DNA of 64,000 bases from Sympetrum striolatum (taxonomy: Eukaryota; Arthropoda; Insecta; Odonata; Libellulidae). Of this stretch, positions 22,755 to 36,196 are shown one piece after another. Both the position numbers and the translations under genes were made by a program. The DNA is taken from positions 3,472,001 through 3,536,000 of the forward strand of contig OX388348.1 of NCBI GenBank assembly GCA_947579665.1, in the 5' to 3' direction. Within the stretch, counting starts at the first letter, position 1. Each line of letters starts with the position of its first letter. The notes beneath the pieces were generated by a model. The model was not told the origin of the DNA and made no database searches. It saw only the letters and a list, made by a program, of their open reading frames with translations.

Positions 22755-25180
22755 TCTATCCGGATTTTATCAGTCGGACAATTGAACTAACGATTTATGG
22801 CTTAAATTAGATGATTTCAAACACAGTTTTCAGCAATTGAACTGATTACAAAAACTGGATCGCTGTATAGTTAGAAAAAATTATTTGTTTTTACTTGTTG
22901 TACATTTCCTTCAGTTACGATTTAGGAAAATATGTGATTCTTTTGCTATGCAAGGTCCAGAACGATTTAATTTTAAAGCTTTTATGAATAGGAGTAGACG
23001 TATTCTATTGCCAAACTACTGCTACCAGACCAATAAATATGAAGGTTCTGCCCTTCCAAAAGTTCCATTTTTTTGAAATAGCTGGATTGGGTTTTGTTTT
23101 ACACATTCATTTATCCCATTTTCTTTTTGGGCATGAAATCCTCGGCTTTTACTGGGACGTGCTCCAGATTGTGAAAATTGAAGGGAGACACCGAAATGTG
23201 TTAAGCAAAAGGATTAAGGGCGCATAAGTCCTATCGTGGCATCGCCATTAATGCAAATGAGGGCACGGATCGCACGCACGCACGCAAATTGCTTTCTGAA
23301 GAAGCAGACGTGAGGAGGGAAGGAATCATGGCTGACTCCCGAATAAGATGTCGGCAACATTCGATGCATTCCGGTTTGAAATACAACGTCCACTGTATGA
23401 AACATGTTATCCGAAATTATTTATTTGTAGTTTGCATCATCTCAGCTGAACCACCATCTAATTATAAATTAAATCATTATAGAAATTGATAATCACCGTA
23501 CTTTTCCACAAAAAGTGTTTTATTTTGGTGGAAAAAGATAAATACAATTCATGTGTACAATACTTGCATTTATTCATTTATACGTGATGGATTTCCACAA
23601 GACGTCACTTGAGACAGTGAATTATATTCTCAATTATTTAAATCACGCATTTTCTCCGAATTTGCCCTTACCTACGCCAAGTTGAGGCCAATAATTCCTT
23701 TTCTTGCTCATTTTCACTGTCCTGTTTTCCTTAGCCATCTCATTCGAAACTTCATGCACCCTTTTTGCTACGTTCCCTCTCTCACCTGTTTTCCAGTTCA
23801 TCCTCTTAAAACATTCGGAATACTTTCAGTTCTGACTTTTTCTAAGATCTATGTTTTGTATCCATTATGAGCCTCGCAACATGTGCGGAAAAACCTATTC
23901 TTCGATTCAATTCTATCCATCTTCGCACTGGCCTCTACTCGCTCCACTGTAATGTTGTTTTTCCTAATCGATATTCCGCTAAAAATTTAGTTGTAGAAGT
24001 AACCCTGAGAATTAATTAACATTAAGGATATATTAAATAACCTAGTATATCATCAACTAAGGAGTAGTCAATATACCCGATAGGATGGGGGATAGTTAAT
24101 ACTTTTATTTCTGCAATATGTGGTACAGTTTGCATTTAGAGGCGAATTTTCAGTAAGGAAAATTAAGTGTTAGTTGAAAGCATCGTTCTAAGGGGCTCGT
24201 AAGTGAAAAGCGCTAAGTCTCTCTCAATGATACTTTTTTCTCCATAGAATATAAATGACTAGAGTATTCACTGTTGTAAAAGGTAATTTGGTCGACGAAT
24301 TAGCTAATTATAACCACGAAAATAAAATATATATCACGAAAGAAATATTCTGCTCTTAATAAAGTGATTTATATTACTCTACAATCTTAGAGCCTTTTTT
24401 CAACTCGGTATTACATCTGACAATGTGTCGATATGGATAGGCAAATAAAATGTCCGTTGTAATATAAATACTTCTGAAATTTTGTATTTTTAGATACCAA
24501 CAGCAATGCGATGATTTCAAATAAAATGATTTGCTGTGATCTTTGCCCTTTATGTCTCCGATAATTCACTCCCTTGTGTATCATCTACATCGTTACAAGC
24601 TATGTATGAGTCATAGTGGTTTGTGAGAGAGAAGGGGTATATATTTACTGAGGAAATAATCTTAGTACGGAAAGGAGGACAAGGAGAACTTATCTTCCTT
24701 CCTTCATGGAGTCAGAACACGATGTCACGGCCCAAGCAGTAGATTCAATCTTGGGCACGGAGGGAAAATTCAGTGCGAGGCGATGCTTACCAAAAACAGT
24801 ACCTACTTTACGAGGTATTTTTCCTCTTCCTTAAAATCATGTTGTTTTTTTCAGGAATTACGGTCATTACGGTACTCATTAGTAAATTGATAAATATAGA
24901 ATTAATTCCGATAATATGCTTCATTTCCTCTGCAGGGGCGATTCCACGGCAAAACAGATATCGACCTCTTTATTTTTCAAGTTTTTATTTTTTTTATACT
25001 TGCGTACGAAACCCATAGAAGCTAAGGCTCAGCTCAAAATTTTTAAATTTTTGCAAAAATCGGCGAATATGGGTCATTTGAAAGATGTTAAGGATCTTGT
25101 TTTTTTATATAGCGGTAGATATTATATACAGATTTATTAAAATATTCATCGTATCATTTTCTCTAGGCGTTATGTCTTAT
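22755..25180. other. Non-coding stretch
   Basis: A+T-rich with no gene recognised. A short CGCACGCA dinucleotide-like run lies near 23272-23285. Confidence 0.5.
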
Positions 25181-25305
25181 CACAGTATTGTTAAAAGTGC
25201 TTCGACAGATTAGGTCATATCGCACATTGGCTCCCACCGGGAATCGAACCCGGGACCGCTTTCACCAAAGGCAAACGCGCTGTCCACATGACTATCAGGG
25301 AGCCC
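25181..25305 (-). repeat. tRNA-derived SINE (family 1) with target-site duplication
   Basis: Flanked by perfect 12-base direct repeats GTTATGTCTTAT at 25169-25180 and 25306-25317, which define the insertion. On the minus strand the head starts GGGCTCCCTGATAGTCATG with an A-box-like segment. It has a perfect T arm and B box (CCCGGGTTCGATTCCCGG), and its 3' arm GGGAGCC pairs with GGCTCCC of the head. The family tail then follows (ATATGACCTAATCTGTCG). The intact duplication and fold make this the youngest-looking SINE here. Such elements are transcribed by pol III and mobilised by LINE machinery. Confidence 0.85.
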
Positions 25306-25317
25306 GTTATGTCTTAT

Positions 25318-27269
25318 GTTAGTAATTTTCAAATTAATAAAACATTATGGAAAATATTATTTCATGGAAGTAAAAAAATAATATATGGAATGCAATTAAA
25401 TAATAATTGAATATTTAGCTTAATTTTGAAGTGATTATTAAAAAAAATGTCACATTACGACAAAGATTACTTGACAACGTTTGATCCTTATATTTTCAAG
25501 ATTCTTAACCCCCTTATTTCCTGTAACTTTCTCAACATATCTTGTCAATACAGTAATCTGATTTTTGATAAACCGTTGTATCAGCCTCCGACTAACGGGC
25601 TAAAATATTGAGAAGGCTGATGAATCTTAAGTCAAATGCGACGGTTAGATAAAGCAGTAAGTGGGGCGAGGTTCATGCAATCCAGGAAGTAGGACGAGTC
25701 TCAAAGGCACGAGGAACAAGTAACATTTGAATTCGAAAATGCGAAGTTCTTTTGTGGTACTCCATTCATTAATCCATAGCAAAAGAACTCCATTACCAGA
25801 GAACATTTCCTTCAGGTGGAATACATTAACTTCTCCAAGGTGGCAATAAAGCAGGAGAATGCATGGCATCGGTGCAATTATAGAGGACTTTGGGGGTCAG
25901 AATAGAAATACTGCAGTCGAACAAAATAGTATTCTCTATTTAAAAAAAGAATCACTGGAACTGATGGGCGATTTCTTTCTAAAATTAAAAAATGATAATG
26001 AGATTTATGATGGTCTACATGCACGTTATATTTTAAGAGGATATGGTTATTAAGTTCCATTTTCAAGATTAACCATTTGTTAATTTCACCAGAGCAGGCA
26101 TAGTTTTTTCTTTAGTTATTTGCAGTTAAGTTTAAATATTACATTCTTAAAAGATCAGATTGAAATGGCATTTAATTTTCAACGTTTCTTCTGTTACTAA
26201 AACAACTTTCTCTTATCATTATATGAGTAACTCATTCACACGAATCAAATACATTTGATTTAGCTTAATGGAAATAAACAATAACTATGTAAAACTTATA
26301 ATAGCTGTACGTAATTATATCCTCGTTCCTCGATATTGTAATCCTTTCTCAACTTGAGATTTCACTGTGAATTAAGCCTTATGTATATTGATTATGGATC
26401 ATTCTCTTACCCATAAAATATTAGCTATTATCGGTATTTTCGGTGATCATCGTTGAATTTTAGTTAGCCCTCATAATAAAATAGCCTATTTTCGTGCTTT
26501 AAGGCGTCTACTCCAAAAATAATATCTTTAAGTAAGACATCCCGTCTATCTTAATAGTTTTGTTAATGTTTCGGTGATAATATTCATTAGACCAAGGAGA
26601 TTTTTAAGACAGCATGCTGAAGAAACTAGATAAGTCATTGGTCATAACAATTAGAAATATTTCGGAGTCCGCAATGAACGTATTTTAGTTCCACGGATTT
26701 TACTTCATAAAATTTTTATTTACATATTCTATATTTTTGCGAAAATATTCTGTTTAATTTATAGTTTTTGTTTTTGAATTCATCATTATCGATCAAGTAC
26801 ACTTCGTTGAGATCTGGAAACAAATGCCTCTGGAAAAAGTTGTTAAAAAGGCTTGAGAAACCTTTGACTTCTTTGGAACAGCTTACGGCATTTGTTCATT
26901 AGGTTGGGGTCCCTTTAGTATACACTGCATGGTTGTGCACAGTTGCGTGCAAAGTTGCCTTCCATTAGGCGGTTATCTTAAAGTAGTATTTTATATCCTT
27001 TGTAACCTCTTCACGTAGACTAGCAAATATTTCAAATAGTTTATCGAAGTAAAACAGCGATATTAACAAAATTTGCTTTAGTCTTTACAGTTAAAAAGTT
27101 CTGCGATGAATTAAAATGGTAAAAGAAGTGTTTTTATCCTAAAAGACGTATTTATTCCTTTCATGATAGGAATTCTAAGGATAGTCCTTTGAACGGAATC
27201 TAAACTTCTATTTTCAGTAATTAAGTGTTGGTAAAGTGGCTGTGACTCATCGGCCAAAGCCTCAGACGG
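25318..27269. other. Non-coding stretch
   Basis: A+T-rich, nothing recognised. Confidence 0.5.
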
Positions 27270-28290
27270 AATGAACGACATTTCTCGTCTTCAAAAACAA
27301 GAGAAAAAAATTCCGCGCGGACCACAAAGTGGATGTCGTTGTGGTCCTCTTTCACGGTCTCCTTTCTTTATTTTATTACCGAATCTCTCCGTTCCTTTCT
27401 CTTCATCTCGAGATGTCACTCCTTTCGGCCACAAAGGGAAGGGTTTCTGTAAAACAGCTATTTTTCGCATTCTCGGGATTACTATGTCGCTCTTATGTCC
27501 TTTCCTCTCCTCAATGCGTATTAAATCGCCCTAAATTGATTTACTTACTTCAATATTGCGAGAGAATGAAGTAAATATTAGGACAATAATAAGAGAGGTG
27601 GTGTTACTGTAATAATATTTATTCTGTGACACAAAGTATATTTCATTAAAATATCCACCGTAATTTGTAAAGGAAAAATTCTGTTAGACGTGAAAAATAT
27701 TATTCTTGGCTTTTCGCGATATATCTTCAATATCTATACTCGGCCTCGCGGTTGTGGCTATGATTTATATATGAGTAGTATAGTATTCTTATATTATTCA
27801 AGAACATTACTACGATTTGACTCAGATTTTATTGTTATCTCATAGAATGAGAAAGCCACACGAATACAGGAGCGACCAAATTCCATGTTTAAACAGAGAT
27901 TCGAAAAAATCCGTCATGAATTTTATAGGGAGGCACTCGCGTAGCAATATTTGCTTCTACTCAAGTCCAAGCAAGATTTACTGTGAACGGAATGAATCTC
28001 AGATTGGGGACGGACACCCAAAAGCTCCCGTAAAAGTTGTCTGGGCGTTCCTTTACATTCAGAAAATTGGCTCTGCAGAAGATCTTTTGAGTTCATGGCA
28101 AACAGCTGTCGAAGAGACCCTCGGGACCCCACACTACTTGGCGCTGTCATGGATTTTGTCCGTCGTCCCTAGGGCCACGTCAGAACCCCGTCTTCAATTC
28201 TGGGCTCTTTCCTTTAAAGAATGTAAGAGTTCAGCACATAATATTGTGGAACTACTATATATGTTCATAGGTCTATCGTTCAATTGATAC
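27270..28290 (+). other. GC-richer island with the longest open frame of the window
   Basis: Contains the longest frame (27817-28287, + strand, 156 codons). A weak 3' splice-like string ends at CTCATAG near 27845. The predicted peptide has no recognised domain, signal peptide or membrane pattern, and competing frames exist on the other strand. A frame of this size can occur by chance where GC rises. It is treated as unassigned and not as a gene. Confidence 0.2.
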
Positions 28291-30719
28291 CATATCAAGA
28301 TGATTTTAAAATGTATTAAATAAGAGTCACAATTATACCTTGAGCTGAGTTGTGACTCTAATTTATTAACATTGCTGTCAGTGGTGATTTTTTATTAAAA
28401 TGTATTAACAATTATTATTAAATTTACGTATTTAGTTTCGCTTCCTTTTCCCTCGCAATACGCAAATCATAAACATTGAATGCTGGAGTTTGTCTTTTAA
28501 AAGTCATATTTTTGCGTATTTAGTCATAAATAAGTAAATCCTCCTGATTTATTGCAAAAGACAACGCATTGCTCTTAAGTCATACGTCCAATTTCTTGAT
28601 CCATGTGAACTTATAATTTTGACAGATGGGTTTGATTACCTTCAAAGTTAAAATTTATTTCACATGTCACTAACATTTCCTATCCACTGCTACTCCTTTT
28701 TTGTTCTTGCTTAAGAACATGTACTTCCACCATCTTTTTGGTTTTGAAAAACTGTGTTGAAATTCTTGTTCCTTGTTTTATGTTTCTAAAACGGTATTGT
28801 CAATCAATTCTGTTTTTTTTTTCGAAAAAATATGTCAAAATGTATCCGCTTCAGTTTTCTTTTTCCTTCAATTTATGTTATTATTTTATGTTATGTATGA
28901 ACTATTGATCACCATTTTCCTTTGTATGTTTTTAGTGGACTGTTAAAGCCCTAGAGCAATACATATTTTTCCTGTTTCCTAATTTCAGCTGTACCACATT
29001 GTATTTCTACGAATATACCAAGTACTCTTAATGTTAGTTATTAGATGCACTTGAACCCTGCCGATAGAGATACATAGCTGTAATATGATACAAAAGAGTC
29101 AATGAACGTATAACAGTTGTCTGGGTTGGCCGAACGAAATTATCACAATCTACTATATCATCCAGTTTTGAAAGTCTGAATAATTCTTAAGACCGTTTTT
29201 TAAACTTTATGAAAGCTTCTCCAACTTTTTTCGAAGTTAGCTCTGAGATTATCGAAGTAGGAAACAAGTTAATATATTGGCAAAGCCCGAAAAACTTTTC
29301 TCTTCAAACGGATGAATTTGAAAGCTTTTTGGAAGTTATAAAGCCATCATATTCATGCATTTTGAGCAGTAAGATTTAAAGCCATTTAAAGTCCATTTTA
29401 AGGTGAACTTAAAGTCTTTCTATGGTAAAGATGCTTTAAAAATGCATCAATCTAGGTATAGTACCCCTTTAGGTGTAAATTCAAAGATAAAAATTTAATT
29501 TTTCGACCTTTTAGTTCCGCGGCTATTTTTAATAAATTAAACTAAGGATTCACCCGAGTTAAAATATTTTAGTGACAAAGGACTTTAGAAATCAGTTTAT
29601 CAGAAAATTAGCTATCGAAAGCGTCCTTAAAAATAATTAATTTTCATTAAATTAAATTATTATTTAAAGTACATCTTTGTCTGATTACTTTTTACTATGT
29701 GGAATAATTTAAAATGCTCTGAGTTTCAGTTCTTTATTATCTACTCTAATGATTTTTACCGTTACTTCTAAAGGATGTGAATTTCAGAATGGCATTCGAG
29801 CTTACCTTTTCTTATTAGTTCGATAATTTCTTCTTAAGTCGTTATTATTTTGTGAAAATCATGGTAGATCTCCACGATTCAATCGTAATCCCTTATTTTG
29901 TTCGATTTAGTCATTAGTAATAGTTAATAGTAATTTTGTCTTCAACAATGTTGTATTTTTAGCAATAGACTGGTTGGTTGATTGGAATGTTGATTTTGTA
30001 TATAACTTGCTTTGTGTAATTTCGACCGATATATTTTGCGAAACCAAGCACGTATTTATTTATCATTCAGTAGCTCCGTTCATATTCATCTAAACTCCCA
30101 ATATTTACTTAAATATTTACATCCATAAATTCTTATAAATTTGGTACCATTGCTCAAGATCCGAAGTCTTAAATTTCTTCTTAGTTCCGAAATCGATCTT
30201 TATCTATGGTAATTCATCATTCATAATATTTGCAAAACAAGCTTCAAAACAGGACATCGAACCAAAAAAATCTGTTTTTTACTTACGGCTCTATTGAATA
30301 AAAGACAAATTTGCTTCATTTCTCGCTTCTATTCGTTTGCTATCATCAAACCGAAACCGATCAAACCAGTAATAATAAAAAATGTTTCGGCATGTGAGAA
30401 AATCCAAATCCGTCACATCAAATAAAATTTATTACAAAATTTGCGGGGAAAAAATTAATGATCTTTACATTAGATGTGGTTCATGTAATTTTCAAAGCTT
30501 TCTCAATTTACAATTAACGTCTATGGTAGTTCTTGATCCGAAACTGCAGTGGTTATAAATAATGATTGGCTTGGGCTTGGAATTTTAATTTTTCGAATCA
30601 GGTTTGGTTTTATCCAGCAAAATTACGGTCATCTGGGTCGGTGCCATGATTCAAACTCTTACCTTTCTCAGTAGAAATGTAAAGCTACAATTCCAGTATA
30701 TTTTGAAGCGTTATGGAGT
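28291..30719. other. Non-coding stretch
   Basis: A+T-rich, nothing recognised. Confidence 0.5.
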
Positions 30720-31435
30720 CACTAGAAATAAATGTGCTGTGTGCTTACGTCATGGATAAAATAAATGCGGCGCAAATTCCGCATCGAGTGTATAGTTGCG
30801 ACACGCACGACCCGCAATCTTTACTCCGATTTTATAACTCCGCGAAATTTTACCAAGGATTAAAATTGCAGAAATGTTGATCGAATCTGATTTTAGGTCA
30901 CCCGGTTTCTTGAGTGGCATGTCGAGAGCATACGCGGCTGGAAACTTAATTCACGAAGAAAATAAGTTATCCTTTTGGGAGGAAATCCGAGTTCCTTTTT
31001 GGCGCGAATATAATTCTCAATTTCGGAATCATATCTCGGAATTCGTTATATATGGACTGCCGCGCTTTAGCGCACGAAAAGTATTCCCAAATAACGAATT
31101 TAATTTCCTTTCTCGGTAAAGAATGGTTTGCTCGAAATACCCCTTCCATTTGCACTGTCGCTCGAGAGACTGTTCTGCAGTAAAGCCCTTCATTGTTACG
31201 GTCTTCTATTTCGGGACGGTTTCCAAGTTACGGCTAAACAAAGATGCGATGAAATATTGGCCTCGGCAGTCGAATGTGTTTTGCCACTTACGGGAATTCA
31301 ACACATGAGAGTCACTTTGCTTTGTCGGTGGATCCTGTGTCTTGTTGCCGACGGGGGGTATCAATCGAAGAAGAACCAGCGGGGCTTCTCCTTCGAAATA
31401 GACAATATTTATGCCAAGAGCAGTATCACGTAATA
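30720..31435. other. GC-richer island, unassigned
   Basis: About 700 bases of mixed composition, with overlapping short frames on both strands and no family motif. Contains a small inverted repeat, ATGCGG / CCGCAT, near 30765-30785. Candidate regulatory element by composition only. Confidence 0.35.
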
Positions 31436-31502
31436 TAAACATAGTTATAAATTAACTTTGCGCTCAATGGTATATTGATTAAAAAACGGCACAAATCTCG
31501 GA

Positions 31503-31527
31503 ATGGCGGTACCTCTATTACCGCCAT
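31503..31527. other. Perfect 9-bp hairpin
   Basis: Arms ATGGCGGTA (31503-31511) and TACCGCCAT (31519-31527) pair perfectly around a 7-base loop, in otherwise A+T-rich DNA. Confidence 0.5.
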
Positions 31528-32069
31528 ATTGTTATCGATGCCTAAAATGTCTGCTGTAATACTTTATGCTAATATATCGAGGGCTTTCTAACACAAACAG
31601 ATGTTCGCTTCTTTCATCTGCGGGAACAATTATTTCTCATATTTTCGGAGGTAAAGTCATATGAATAACCGTGCTCTTTATTGTGTAATTTATATTTTTT
31701 ATGTTAATTGGTGGTAAACGAAATAAGTGTTTTAATTGAATCCTTGCGGTTTTGTAAAAGTAAGTTTGATGGCGTCTTGTTTTTAAATATAACAAAGTTA
31801 AGTCCAAATTTTTTAACTAGTCTGGAAAGATGTAAATAGGATCTCAAATGATTTTCCTGATTTTTATGTTAGTTATATGTATTGGGAAGATGATCTGAAG
31901 CAGTTTTTCTAGAATTTCTCTTCGCACATATTTTCTATAAATATATTGCTTACTAACGTTCTCTTAATAATAGAGGGATGACGAATTATGACATACACAA
32001 ACGCAAAATTAGAGGCATCATTTAAAAAATCTTCTATTTCATGGTGAATACCTTTTTAATATTATTGAA
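31528..32069. other. Non-coding stretch
   Basis: Nothing recognised. Confidence 0.5.
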
Positions 32070-32167
32070 AGGAAAAACGGACTTGAAAAAGTCTGACGGG
32101 GCCGGGAATCGAACCCGAGAAGTTCTTTTACCCGAGAGGCTGCCTGAACTATCTAGGCTACTGGCCC
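32070..32167 (-). repeat. tRNA-derived SINE (family 2)
   Basis: On the minus strand the head GGGCCAGTAGCCTAGATAG carries an A-box-like part. It is followed by a perfect B box and T arm (TCGGGTTCGATTCCCGG) and a pairing end GGCCCCG. The family 2 tail comes next (CTTTTTCAAGTCCGTTTTTC). The tail is shared with 32807-32910, which lies in the opposite orientation. The heads of the two copies face each other. Confidence 0.75.
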
Positions 32168-32209
32168 AGAACATCTTCATAAGCCTAGATCACACTTAAT
32201 GCTTTAAAA

Positions 32210-32800
32210 TGAGTGCAAATTTGCTCTGAATAAATTCAAAAATAAGGATTTTTTGCTAAATATTATGAAATCTTGATAGAGAAAATTTGGAGTTTTTCCG
32301 AATTCAAGCCAAAATTCTTATAGTTCCAGAATAAATTGTTCAAATTGTTTACAAAAAAGATAAATAACAGTTTTAGCTTTGCAGTGCAAACATGATCTGA
32401 TTTCATGCAGGAATAAGGGTTTTACGTTAAAGATAGTAAATCTTTACTGTAGAAAATATCGATTATTTTCTATTTCAAGGTATAATTTATATATTCGTAG
32501 ACCGAAATTTGAACCTTGTTTCAAATCTCAAATCTGATGCGATTTCATGCAGGAATAAGGGTTTTGGGCTAACAATTATGATTGACTGCTTTAGAAAATT
32601 TCGAGTTTTTTCTATTTCAAGGATAAATCACAATTTAAGCTTGAAAATTAGTGCAAATTTGATGAGAGTTCTTGCAGAAATAAGGTTTTAATGCTAAGAA
32701 TTAAGAAACCTCGCTATAGAAAATTTCGATATCTTTCGATTTCAAGCCTTAATTTATATATTTCCAGAACAAAATTGTTCACATATTTAACAAAATGAGA
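32210..32800 (+). repeat. Degenerate tandem repeat, about four units
   Basis: Units are marked by ATAAGG followed by a T run, at 32242, 32413, 32555 and 32680 (spacings 171, 142 and 125). Shared blocks are TTTCATGCAGGAATAAGG, GAAAATTTCGA and TTTCTATTTCAAGG. The units are diverged and of unequal length. The array fills almost exactly the space between two inverted family 2 SINEs. Confidence 0.65.
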
Positions 32801-32806
32801 AATGTT

Positions 32807-32910
32807 GAGGCAGCCTCCCGGTTAGAGGTGGATCCCAAGTTCGATTCCCGGCCCTGTCAGAGTTTTTTCAAGTCCGTTTTTCCTTGGGATTTTTCCTGGG
32901 TGCTCACCCT
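32807..32910 (+). repeat. tRNA-derived SINE (family 2), second copy
   Basis: Starts within the head at GAGGCAGCCTCCCGGTTAG. The B box is AAGTTCGATTCCCGG. The family tail follows (TTTTTTCAAGTCCGTTTTTC), then TTGGGATTTTTCCTGGG. The 5'-most part of the head is missing or changed. It is inverted relative to 32070-32167. Confidence 0.7.
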
Positions 32911-35900
32911 TATATTCAAAGTATCTTTAACCCTTTTTTAATTATTAAAAGGTTTAAATTGGTCTAAATAAAACCTTGGCTATAAAATTAGTTTACTGCT
33001 AGTTTCTTTGATTTACTTTTTATAATAACTACCAAATTTTATTTTATGTAACTTTGTAAACTTGCAGCTGATACTATTATCTACGATTTTCCTACGCCCT
33101 TTGGGGTGCTTCGATCAGAAATAAACGTAATACTTAAAGAAACGTTTTATAGTTACAGTTTATTCACTTATAATCTCAATATTTTAGCAATCTGATCCCC
33201 TATTTGGAATAGGATTTGATCTTTAAATAGATGTATAGATTTAGCAATCTATCGAAGAAACTAGTGCAATCTTTTGCGGGAAATAAGAATGGTTCATACC
33301 TAAATTTTCAAAAGGAAACTTAGATTCATGGTTTCAGTCATTTTAGGGAATTCCATTGCGTTAGCAGATCTGATATCGGGAATGAGCATCAATGGTAGGT
33401 TACGAACCCTAATGTAAATAACATCTCAAAATCACACAGTATCGGAAAAGTGGAATTTGGAAAAGTGAATGTTCGAAGGCGATAAGAGTTATAAGGTTGT
33501 GTTCTTCAACTGCCATGTAATCCATTAAGCACCGGATGCGGCTTATTCGAGGAAGATAATGTCCTTCACCGGGATGCGTATATAATTTTTCACAGTTATC
33601 GATTCTCATTTTCCGATAAAATGCTTTCGAATAACTTTATTTGTGTGAGAGTGATATCGGTTGAAATGTATTCTCATAAGTGGGAGAATTGGACTAACCA
33701 ATGTAATATGCAGTTTTGTTAAACTGCAGATAACTTGCACTGCGTAGGAAAAGGTCTCATGTTTTATCTACATGAGATCTTTGCAGTACAAGCTTGGAGT
33801 AAATATTTTGCACTTCTTTATTTATGAATGAATTATATTGAAAACTATCCTTCTCAAACGATTTAACCGTATGTGCCATTTTTCGCCTATTAGTTTATTT
33901 CACAATATTGTTCCATTTAAAATATTGCATCAGCCACATAAAATAATACTTGCTTAAGGTTTGTTCCCAGAAAAATTTACTTACATGAAGCGATAGGAGG
34001 ACATGATTGGTTACAATAAGAATATAGTTAATGAATATTTTTAGTCTCGAATTATGCCAAAGGAAAGCAAGAAATATTACTTTTCTCTTATAATATTACT
34101 CGAATTCAGTAGGTTTTTGCGAGATTGCTATTTCGTGCTCTATAATCGCATGTATATCTAAATCGTGCGTTTTTTATTTAATATCTTTTTATATTTAGAT
34201 TATCCTTACTTTTAGTGAAAGACAGTATTCCTATCACAATCAAGATATAATGGTAAATTAGATACACTGTTGTAAATACCCTTGATGTTTCATACAAATA
34301 AACTAGGCACAGCAATGATAAATCATTAGGCTATAAGTGTATATATTTATAAACAACAATCCATATACACATTATTTTTATGCATTAACCATAATGAACA
34401 TAAAGGAAAATTAGCGAAGCCATAAGAAAGATATATCGTTAATTTTCCTATAGTATACTCGTAAACAAAGGATTCAATGTTTTATGAATTCATACAGAAG
34501 AATATATTTTATTTTCACTTTAGTGTTTAGGATGCTTTACTATTAAAGGTTGTCTGATGCGTTATTAAATTCGTGGTACCATAACAATATACTCATTTTC
34601 AGCCCAGTTTGACCCATCAATAGAAACATGAGTGTGGATATATTGGTTTCTCTGTCCCATATTTGAAGTTTCAAGGGAAGCCAGTCATAATTACTATCTG
34701 ATCATCTGATTGTTAGTGCTGAGGATGGCAATTCATCAACGTGCGATGGATTCGAAGGAAATGATAAAGATCGCCACCCGCGGCGCCACTATAGCACGGA
34801 ATACCGAGAATTCTTTCTCCATATCCAATTCCCTCTTTCAACGGCGAGCTTTTATGACGACGGATGCAAAAGAAAGGTTTAATTTCCGCTGGCCATTTAC
34901 AATTGACCCCCATACTGAACGTCTTTAAAAAGAGGAAAAAATGAACATTAGTTACAGTCGTCGGTAAAAGCTTTCAACCTCCCAAATTCCGGATGGTTAT
35001 CTGTGAAAAATTATATTACAGCGTTCTAATTGTAGGAGTATCTCTGGAATTATCTTCGAAATTAATGGACTTCTTTCAATGGCCTACTTTTTTGGGCTAT
35101 CGCAAGTAACTCTCGTTCACGTTGCAAAACACGGTGTAAAATATGTCAAACTTTCGAGAATTTTAAAACCTGTGTTGGTTGATAATGTTGCTTGAAGTGG
35201 AGGAAAGGCTGATGATATATTTTTACATTTAACAGCCGTTCGTGAGGGACATAGTAAATCAAGGAGGCTTTACTTCTTAACTTTAACCATCAGAAAGTTG
35301 TGTATAAACACACCGAAGAATTCCAAGGAATGTAGGAAATACCACGATTGTTCTCAGAGATTCATTTACGTCTCATTTTAGTAAATGTAATGCTGCAATT
35401 TCAAATTGAAATGATATTCTTATACTTCAACTTAAAAAGGTTTCACATTAGGAAGAGATAATTATTTCGTGTGATTTATTCGCGGGAAATGGCTGAATGC
35501 AATATTATTGTTCGGTGAAGCTTATTTGTATCATGGAATGTTATGTTAATATGGAATTGTGTAAAATTGTTTGTGTATATTGATTTTTGTCAATTTAAGA
35601 CAAAATATGTAACAGATTTGATAGATAGGACGTCTTTAATAATATTTATTTATCGTCCTGCTGGGTTAGCTTGTGTATTTGTTCTGTATTTATTCGGTCA
35701 TGAAATGTGAGCTTATCTGCCCTGGGAGGACCCCAGTGTGATCTTAGTGATTTTTTGAATTGGTCCTGCCTTTACTTTTACAAGTATTTTTTCTTGATTT
35801 CTGTGTGCTTCTCGCGTCGGGAGGGGAGCCTTGGGGGAGGAGAAGAGGGAGCCGTTTGGCTTCATCTCCCCCAGGTTAAATTAAATACAAGCATCAGTTT

Positions 35901-36196
35901 ATAATAAAAAATATGATTAGACTTATAAAATTCTGCTTGGTATACTACGTAACTATTTTCGTAGTCTCTAATTGGCTCTTACTAAGTTTGTTACATGACC
36001 TAAGGGCTGTAGAGATGGGAAAATACGAATCGGTACGATATATTTTAGGTAAATAAAATTATATTGGTTTTAATGTCATATCCCGTCTTTTTTCGTCCAA
36101 TGTTTTTAAAGAATTTTTTTACGAAGAAAATATATGCTCCCAAATCTCAGATAGATACAACAGATTCTTTACTTACTTTCAACGGGGAACTATGTC
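32911..36196. other. Non-coding stretch
   Basis: A+T-rich apart from a small mixed-composition island at about 34700-34925. No gene or repeat recognised. Confidence 0.5.

Noticed and set aside
27817..28287. 156-codon open frame, + strand, with a 3' splice-like string near its start
   Set aside because: No recognisable domain, no matching donor site, and competing frames on the other strand; length is within reach of chance in a GC-richer island.
32100..32167. Genuine tRNA gene on the minus strand
   Set aside because: A tail follows that is shared with the inverted copy at 32807, which marks it as a SINE.
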